A stretch of 10,036 bases of DNA. It comes from Cymbomonas tetramitiformis (Eukaryota > Chlorophyta > Pyramimonadophyceae > Pyramimonadales > Pyramimonadaceae). Where the stretch lies: assembly GCA_001247695.2 (NCBI GenBank), contig LGRX02015969.1, positions 1-10,036 of the forward strand. The letters are read 5' to 3'. The translations under genes were made by a program, and so were the position numbers. A model generated the notes under the pieces. The model worked only from the letters and a program-made list of their open reading frames with translations, was not told the DNA's origin and searched no databases. This document shows, piece by piece, positions 7,101 through 10,036 of the stretch; position 1 is the stretch's first letter, and every line of letters starts with the position of its first letter.

Positions 7101-9336
7101 CACTCACAAGGTTGACAGCGCATGGCGTCTTGAGACATGGCAAGATCTGAGTGCATTAATCAACTGACGCAGCGGAGACAAGCTTTGCAATTTCGGGGCA
7201 AATCGTCCATCGGCCTTCCTCCTTCCCCCGTCACGCCTCTTTTTCCCCGTCACGCCTCCCGCGCACTAGTTTCTCATTCACTCGTTCCATCACGAAGCAC
7301 TCGCTGTGTTGTCAGAGGCCGCTAAGAGGATGACATCCGGAGCACCCTCTTCAAGGCTGTGGTCATGGCCGCCTCACCGGGCGAGCCACCGGAGGAGTGG
7401 CGCTCGCGCCGCGCAGTCGGCCGCCTTTCACAGCCACGTTGAAAGCATATTCAAAACAACTGGCCCACTTTCATGTGGCCCATAATTCACTAAGGGTTGA
7501 TACTTCCACACACCGGCGTATATGACATGTGCATCACATGGGCTTAGTTTAAAGATCAAGCGGGAGGTATTTCTCAGATTTTTGAATCTGCTACGCCCAT
7601 TCACCGACACCCGCCTGCTGACCAGTTCCCCCTAAACCCTAAACCTAGGGCTTTGCTCTGCACTCCTACTGGACGGACCCGGAAAATTCCCTCCCACCCA
7701 TCGCTTGCAGCTCGACTTACCCCGAGGAGCTCATGAGCGCCAGCTCACGCCATGCACACGCGTGTGGCCCATGAATGGGATTGGTGAGCAAGAGCTCCTA
7801 GGCGAGATAAGGCAGCCGCGGTTGACTACGAATCTCAGCTTAGACGAGCCAGGTGCTCTGAGCGGGGCAGGTGTGACCAGAAGGTCGAGTGTGACAAAGG
7901 GCGTGGCAGCACTGGCACGTGCGCGGCAGAATGCACCTTGGCCGCGCCACGACGCCTGCGTCACTGCTTGTGGTCGCCACTCGCTGCATTCCAAACTCGT
8001 TCTTTGTATGTTCGGCTGCACACACAGAGGGTCAGAGGGTCAGAGGGTCGGAGGGTCAGAGGGTCGGAGGCTGCGCGCTTCTGAAATCAGGCCATGGATG
8101 GCGCCACCCACAACAAAGCAGAAACTCTGCAATATCTTTGGGGCTGATGGAAGGTAGGCCCGTGACGAGCCTGGAAGATGAGCCGAGAGAGGCGCGTCAC
8201 ACAACGGGCGGGCAGCTGGGGACCTGAAGGAAGGTGCTGCTTGTTGATGGTGGTGAGTCTGAAGGTGGCAGCCACGGGCTTGTGGTCACTGAAAGTACCA
8301 TACCAGTGGGACCCACGCCCACGTCCACACACCCGCACCCACACACAAATCAGCGAATCACTCTGCACTCTTGTCTGAGCGACCCGATGAGAGGGCAACA
8401 TGACGGTCTCACGAGGTGCGGCTCTTGGAGGCAAGAAGGTTCCTCGCAGGTCGAGGCGAGCGCGCGAGAAATGCAGCGCCATCAACGGCCAAAGTGACCC
8501 GCCTGGAAGGCAGTGCGAAGAGTTGAGAGGCATGGAGTGCAGGGGGGCCGCCTGGTGGTGATGGAGGGGGGCCACCTGGTGGTGATGGAGGGGGCGCTGT
8601 AGAACGAAGTCTGGCAGAAGAACTTGGGCTCGATGGACCGCCACAGAATGCGGTCGCACCAGCTTGGCATTCGCACGGAGGACCACACCATCGGCTCGCT
8701 GCGCTCCACCTGGCGCCGCCCATCCGGAGGCCCCCGCGGCGACGCGTCATGAAGAGCGCAGCTAGATGACGCTTGGGAAACCCTCCGGGCACTCTCCTGA
8801 GCCCCTGTGCGTGTCCCGGGTGCCCGGCTGCAACAGTGGAAAGCGGGCGGACCGGCTCTTGCTGCTGGAAGAGGGTATTCTGCACCGCAGTGGTGATGGA
8901 TAAGCAATGCGAGGAAGACGCCGGAGGGCATCCGGAGTGAGTGAGATCGGCCTGTTCGAGGACGTGCAGCGACAGGTGGCGCTCGGCGCTTGAGGCTTGC
9001 GGTGGTGGGGGATAGAGCAGGGAAACCGTGTGCAAGGCAGAGGGGGCTCGTCAAGAATGGACACGGGGAGCCCGGAAAGGGCGAGTGCGACAGGACCAGT
9101 CAAAGGCAGACGAGGGACGCGCAGGGTTGGGTCAAGAGACACTCCGCATTATTACATAAATACGCAGGGTTGGGGCGAGGCAGGGCGTGATGTTGTTTGG
9201 GTTTTACCTTGAAGGTCGGGGGAAACTGGAGACTCCCCTCCACAAAACCCAGGAAAGCTTGACCCTCCTTCATCGCCTTTCGTAACTGATCGAACTTCAG
9301 CAGCTCGTTGTATTTCTCATCTTCGATCAATTTGAG
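3660..9336 (-). CDS. Multi-exon gene (5' end outside window): inositol polyphosphate 5-phosphatase with C2 domain and Ser-rich tail
   Basis: The supported exons, in reading order, are 9336-9208, 8709-8576, 8288-8224, then 5647-5612, 5527-5440, 4927-4708, 4384-4298 and 4192-3660. All have GT...AG borders and the phases agree at each junction within the two groups. The first group encodes the end of a 5-phosphatase domain, the second a C2 domain, and the last exon a serine-rich C-terminus ending in TAG. The enzyme family removes the 5-phosphate of PI(4,5)P2, PI(3,4,5)P3 or soluble inositol phosphates; C2 domains bind membranes, often with calcium. The upstream part of the catalytic domain (the GDxNYR motif) is not found in the window and should lie beyond 10036. 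Linker exons between 8224 and 5647 are only candidates. Two adjacent genes, rather than one, remain possible because no exon chain across this gap is proven. The substrate cannot be told from the sequence. Confidence 0.65.
3671..3724 (-). repeat. 27-bp coding tandem duplication
   Basis: Two adjacent 27-bp units at the very end of the coding region each encode SEENGSDKV, keeping the frame. They differ at a few bases. Confidence 0.9.
4298..4384 (-). CDS. C2 domain exon 4 (last strand) and start of the tail
   Basis: The acceptor is catgtttcacag. With G from the preceding exon it makes EDDGGKLDVVSHGRT, then SRVHCISLFEGAAP. GKLxVxxxGRT fits the final strand of a C2 domain following the AGRFT end of exon 3. 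The proposed donor is CCAG|GTTCGG, phase 1. An alternative at CC|GTCTGC would add a few residues and shift to phase 2, with a matching acceptor at 4207. Without a donor the frame would stop at TAG 4272-4274, a possible shorter isoform. Confidence 0.75.
4708..4927 (-). CDS. C2 domain exon 3 (loop 3 Asp cluster)
   Basis: After gggacacag the exon reads NVPDLLLVDGSEHCVQSLTL, then LFVVRDFDSMSSDNLIGSG, VIPLAELLKN and VPILSHGVSAGRFT, ending with a single G before gtgcgc (phase 1). The order L-x-L-x-V-x-D-x-D, SSDNLIG, xIPL is typical of the C2 core. Loop 3 keeps all three aspartates (DFD and SDN) that bind calcium in family members, while loop 1 keeps fewer, so calcium binding is possible but not assured. 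Confidence 0.9.
5440..5527 (-). CDS. C2 domain exon 2 (TLSPVWRDK)
   Basis: The exon begins C TAC GTC after gcgtgcag and ends GAC AAG before gtaagc, phase 0. It encodes YVLFLGTALQQPAHTAVLRH and then TLSPVWRDK. TLxPVW is the hallmark of C2 domains between the third and fourth strands, where it is usually written KTLNPVWNE. The acceptor lacks a clear pyrimidine tract, but a stop just upstream in frame requires an intron, and the join restores the expected TDTYV. Confidence 0.85.
5612..5647 (-). CDS. C2 domain exon 1 (loop 1, Asp-containing)
   Basis: This 36-nt exon follows a good acceptor (gtctcccctgcag) and ends GAT AC before gtacct. It reads CGLAASVSCTD plus a split Thr codon. Joined to the next exon it gives CGLAASVSCTDTYVLFLG, which matches the GLxAxxxxGxSDPYVxV part of C2 domains. 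One loop-1 aspartate is kept; the other usual acidic position is Ser. It enters in phase 2. The exon carrying the first C2 strand is unresolved: 5750 (AG|GTGAGA) and 5938 (GA|GTGCGC) are the phase-2 donors I can find upstream. Confidence 0.65.
6202..6258 (-). CDS. Candidate 57-nt linker exon
   Basis: A strong acceptor (tctttatttgtggccctgcag region) is followed 57 nt later by a gtgatg donor. Because 57 is a multiple of three, the exon carries whichever phase enters it. Two frames are possible: one reads SGYSFMAVAENRKERTVH, the other IWLQLHGSGRESQGANSA. The choice depends on the frame used in 6606-6385. A further short candidate follows at 5965-5939 after an excellent acceptor (ctccttctggattcttcag). 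Confidence 0.35.
6385..6606 (-). CDS. Candidate linker exon, acidic and glycine-rich
   Basis: It lies between a cctgtgctccag acceptor, which sits at the edge of the 54-bp minisatellite, and a gtaatg donor. In the phase-2 frame it reads CGICAVRRSLGG, TWDEMQWKDGTDPRNGEVDV, then an acidic, Gly/Ala-rich stretch ending VDHYHRR. About half of its codons begin with G, a strong coding-like bias. A second minus frame is also open here and reads TWSNSLKKGMQKRLTTIIGG from an acceptor at 6474. That frame too can be linked in phase to exons on both sides, so the frame is unsettled. No domain is recognised. Confidence 0.4.
6613..6780. repeat. 54-bp minisatellite, three copies plus a partial
   Basis: Units lie at 6613-6666, 6667-6720 and 6721-6774, followed by a short partial copy. 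Copies 2 and 3 look identical, and copy 1 differs at one base (C for G). The unit length is a multiple of three and several frames stay open on both strands, so the repeat-protein ORFs seen here are probably by-products. It sits in a putative intron of the phosphatase/C2 gene, directly before the acceptor of the candidate exon at 6606. Confidence 0.92.
6920..7150 (+). CDS. Small unrecognised open frame antisense to the large intron
   Basis: The frame is open from just after a TAG (6917-6919) to TGA at 7148-7150. It has an ATG at 6998 that would give 50 residues. It reads NAFDQFDRPSIRTNRISRVS upstream of the ATG, then MRTQPLLGCKRKELVHEEEH and YLRVKYRPIHVALTRLTAHG. The charged, protein-like composition and lack of low complexity make it more convincing than its neighbours. 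It could be an exon of a nested gene or a piece of an inserted element. I do not recognise it, and no donor or promoter is clear. Confidence 0.25.
   Translation, partial: NRNAFDQFDRPSIRTNRISRVSLPFNMRTQPLLGCKRKELVHEEEHERDYLRVKYRPIHVALTRLTAHGVLRHGKI
7326..7442 (+). CDS. Possible short plus-strand exon
   Basis: After TAA (7323-7325) a 38-codon frame reads EDDIRSTLFKAVVMAASPGE and then PPEEWRSRRAV, with a stop at 7440-7442. The composition is protein-like, and it follows the small open frame ending at 7150 on the same strand. It has no start of its own and no recognised family. It lies in the large putative intron of the minus-strand gene. Confidence 0.18.
   Translation, partial: EDDIRSTLFKAVVMAASPGEPPEEWRSRRAVGRLSQPR
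7630..7650. repeat. Interstitial telomere-like motif
   Basis: Two plant-type CCCTAAA units are followed by cctaggg, which reads as the start of the same motif in the opposite orientation. Single copies of TTAGGGTTT-type sequence also occur near 236 and 2610. Confidence 0.6.
7721..7797 (-). CDS. Candidate linker exon with GTAAGT donor
   Basis: The segment lies between a pyrimidine-rich acceptor (ccttatctcgcctag) and a consensus GTAAGT donor at 7720. Phase 0 reads ELLLTNPIHGPHACAWRE and on to SSS with no stop, ending phase 2. The other two frames meet a stop before the donor. It is phase-compatible with the next candidate at 6606. The protein is not recognised. Confidence 0.35.
7937..8015 (-). 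CDS. Candidate linker exon after the phosphatase domain
   Basis: The acceptor, a pyrimidine run ending gtgtgtgcag, is good. Taken from exon C in phase 1, the frame reads AEHTKNEFGMQR and then VATTSSDAGVVARP up to an AG|GTGCAT donor (phase 2). An earlier donor, CGA|GTGGCG, would leave phase 0. Then 7797-7721, which has a strong acceptor (tatctcgcctag) and a perfect GTAAGT donor, could follow, reading ELLLTNPIHG and onward. A second possible start for this linker is the acceptor at 8170. No domain is recognised, and only the order and phase make these plausible. Confidence 0.35.
8026..8070. repeat. 8-bp tandem repeat (AGAGGGTC), about 5.6 copies
   Basis: Units are agagggtc or ggagggtc. On the minus strand it reads as a CT-rich (GACCCTCT) run directly upstream of the acceptor at 8016, where it would act as the pyrimidine tract. 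Confidence 0.92.
8224..8288 (-). CDS. 5-phosphatase exon C (SDHKPV motif)
   Basis: The exon opens with T GAC CAC after a pyrimidine-containing tactttcag acceptor. With AG from exon B it makes SDHKPVAATFRL, then TTINKQHLPS. SDHxPV is the last signature of the 5-phosphatase domain and supplies the catalytic histidine; the hydrophobic ATFRL strand closes the fold. The proposed end is CCTTCAG before gtcccc, leaving phase 1. That 3' border is less sure than the start, since the frame stays open for another 140 bases or so. A strong acceptor at 8170 (tcatcttccag) would leave a very short 53-nt intron. Confidence 0.85.
8542..8589. repeat. 24-bp tandem duplication spanning a splice donor
   Basis: Two 24-bp copies (8542-8565 and 8566-8589) differ at one base, 8550 g versus 8574 a. 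On the minus strand this base is position +2 of the splice donor: the exon-side copy reads AG|GT and the other AG|GC. The exon B/intron junction falls inside the repeat. Confidence 0.9.
8576..8709 (-). CDS. 5-phosphatase exon B (PSWCDRILW motif)
   Basis: The exon begins GTG GAG after a ccag acceptor (phase 0) and ends ACC ACC AG before gtggcc. It encodes VERSEPMVWSSVRMPSWCDR followed by ILWRSIEPKFF. PxWCDRxLW is the second signature motif of inositol polyphosphate 5-phosphatases, and its Asp-Arg pair takes part in substrate binding and catalysis. Fourteen residues separate FPPTFK of exon A from PSWCDR, close to the usual spacing, which supports the 498-nt intron between them. The last two bases, AG, combine with T of the next exon to make the Ser of SDHKPV. 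The donor lies inside a 24-bp tandem duplication. Confidence 0.9.
9208..9336 (-). CDS. 5-phosphatase exon A (helix and FPPTFK segment)
   Basis: This 43-codon exon starts after a ...gacag acceptor and ends TTC AAG before gtaaaa; both borders are phase 0. It reads LKLIEDEKYNELLKFDQL, then RKAMKEGQAFLGF, then VEGSLQFPPTFK. This is the family pattern of a helix with LLxxDQL, a basic or acidic helix, GFxEGxxxFPPTYK. In this family the segment follows GDxNYR and precedes the CDR motif, and that order is kept here. The upstream intron extends at least to the window edge or to an exon I could not find, because no GDxNYR codons are visible from 9337 to 10036. Confidence 0.88.
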
Positions 9337-9942
9337 CTGTCAGCCACCGCGCGCGCCCCGTCCAAAGCGCAATCAGCAGCGTGCGTTGCTCTGCCCGCGC
9401 CCAACTAGCAGACTGCTGAAGGCGATCAGGCAGTGCATATATTAACACAGTCTCCACCAGTAATACTGGCCTGCAGGGCGGTGCAGTTCACAAGGTTGCC
9501 CGGTGTGAGGCCTGCCCACCAACCAGTCAACCACATGAGGGCCAGTGATCTACGTGGCACTTGGTACAGCACACCCTCCAGGGCCATCGAGGTTGTACAG
9601 CATGGATCAATTTCATCCGTGAATTTGTGCGACTCTTGGCACGGCGTCCAGGAGAGGTGGGGCGAAGAGTGGGCGTGGATGACATGCGAGAATGACGGCG
9701 CTGTGAAGCATGATGTTTGCTAGGTTGCTTCGGGAGGGCAGCAGGAGAGAGGGGCTGTGGGGCCGAGCTCACCGCATGACGAAAGAATGGGAGTTTAGGC
9801 GTGCGCTCGTCACCCTTCACTCCAGGGAAGAGCGGCGATGTGAGCTCGATGCTGATGCCGGCCGCCGCTCCCCACCGCCCCCGTCAGATTGCTCCCACGC
9901 CCCGTCAGATCCCAATTTCTCATCGATCCGAGGCATCTACAA
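9337..9942. other. Probable intron upstream of 5-phosphatase exon A
   Basis: I see no exon with a recognisable 5-phosphatase motif here. A minus-strand frame from about 9700 to 9430 has no stop, but it has no start codon or recognisable similarity. The plus-strand open frames also look incidental. Confidence 0.4.
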
Positions 9943-9946
9943 ACTT

Positions 9947-10036
9947 GATCGGAGGTTCAAGATTATCTGCCTCATGTTTGCTGGCTCGATCGGAGGTTCA
10001 AGATTATCTGCCTCATGTTTGCTGGCCTGATCGGAG
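9947..10036. repeat. 41-bp tandem repeat cut by the window end
   Basis: The unit beginning gatcggaggttcaagatt recurs at 9947, 9988 and 10029, a period of 41 bp. Copies are nearly identical and the third is cut off, so the array continues beyond the window. Confidence 0.92.

Noticed and set aside
8087..8686. Minus-strand 199-codon continuous ORF containing SDHKPV
   Set aside because: The conserved motif lies in it, but the PSWCDRILW exon is in another frame, and splicing 8576 to 8288 restores the expected order; the continuous frame reads through an intron.
8409..9054. Long Pro/Ser-rich minus-strand ORFs of about 200 codons
   Set aside because: They cross introns; only 8709-8576 of this stretch carries conserved 5-phosphatase sequence.
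9947..10036. ggttcaaga in the 41-bp repeat as a tRNA B box
   Set aside because: There is no matching A box, cloverleaf or anticodon arm around it.

Overview
This is eukaryotic nuclear DNA, probably from a microalga or other protist. The coding sequence is split by GT-AG introns, the introns are full of minisatellites, a canonical AATAAA follows the main stop codon, short plant-type (CCCTAAA) telomere motifs occur, and the left side carries a decayed PHD-finger fragment of the kind found at the end of algal retrotransposon polyproteins. No bacterial gene layout is visible. The species cannot be named from this window.

The main feature is one multi-exon gene on the minus strand, read from about 9336 down to 3660 and cut at its 5' end by the window's right edge. 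Three exons (9336-9208, 8709-8576, 8288-8224) encode the C-terminal half of an inositol polyphosphate 5-phosphatase catalytic domain, with the PSWCDRILW and SDHKPV signatures. Four exons (5647-5612, 5527-5440, 4927-4708, 4384-4298) encode most of a C2 domain. A last exon (4192-3660) encodes a serine-rich tail of about 176 residues, then TAG and a poly(A) signal. Exon phases match at every one of these junctions within each block. The 2.6 kb between the two blocks holds several phase-compatible candidate linker exons, but their exact chain, and the first strand of the C2 domain, are not settled. That the two blocks are one gene is an inference from strand, order, lack of an intervening start or polyadenylation signal, and available phase-compatible exons.

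The predicted product would remove the 5-phosphate from phosphoinositides or soluble inositol phosphates. The C2 domain would bring it to membranes, and the serine-rich tail offers likely phosphorylation sites.

The left third (1-3600) is visibly more AT-rich and holds no gene I can identify with confidence. It contains a frame-broken plus-strand ORF (359-580), a decayed retroelement PHD fragment on the minus strand (750-1012), short tandem repeats, and several small open frames between 1.8 and 3.45 kb that may be exons of unrecognised genes. The far right (9337-10036) is probably intron and ends in a 41-bp tandem repeat that runs off the window.
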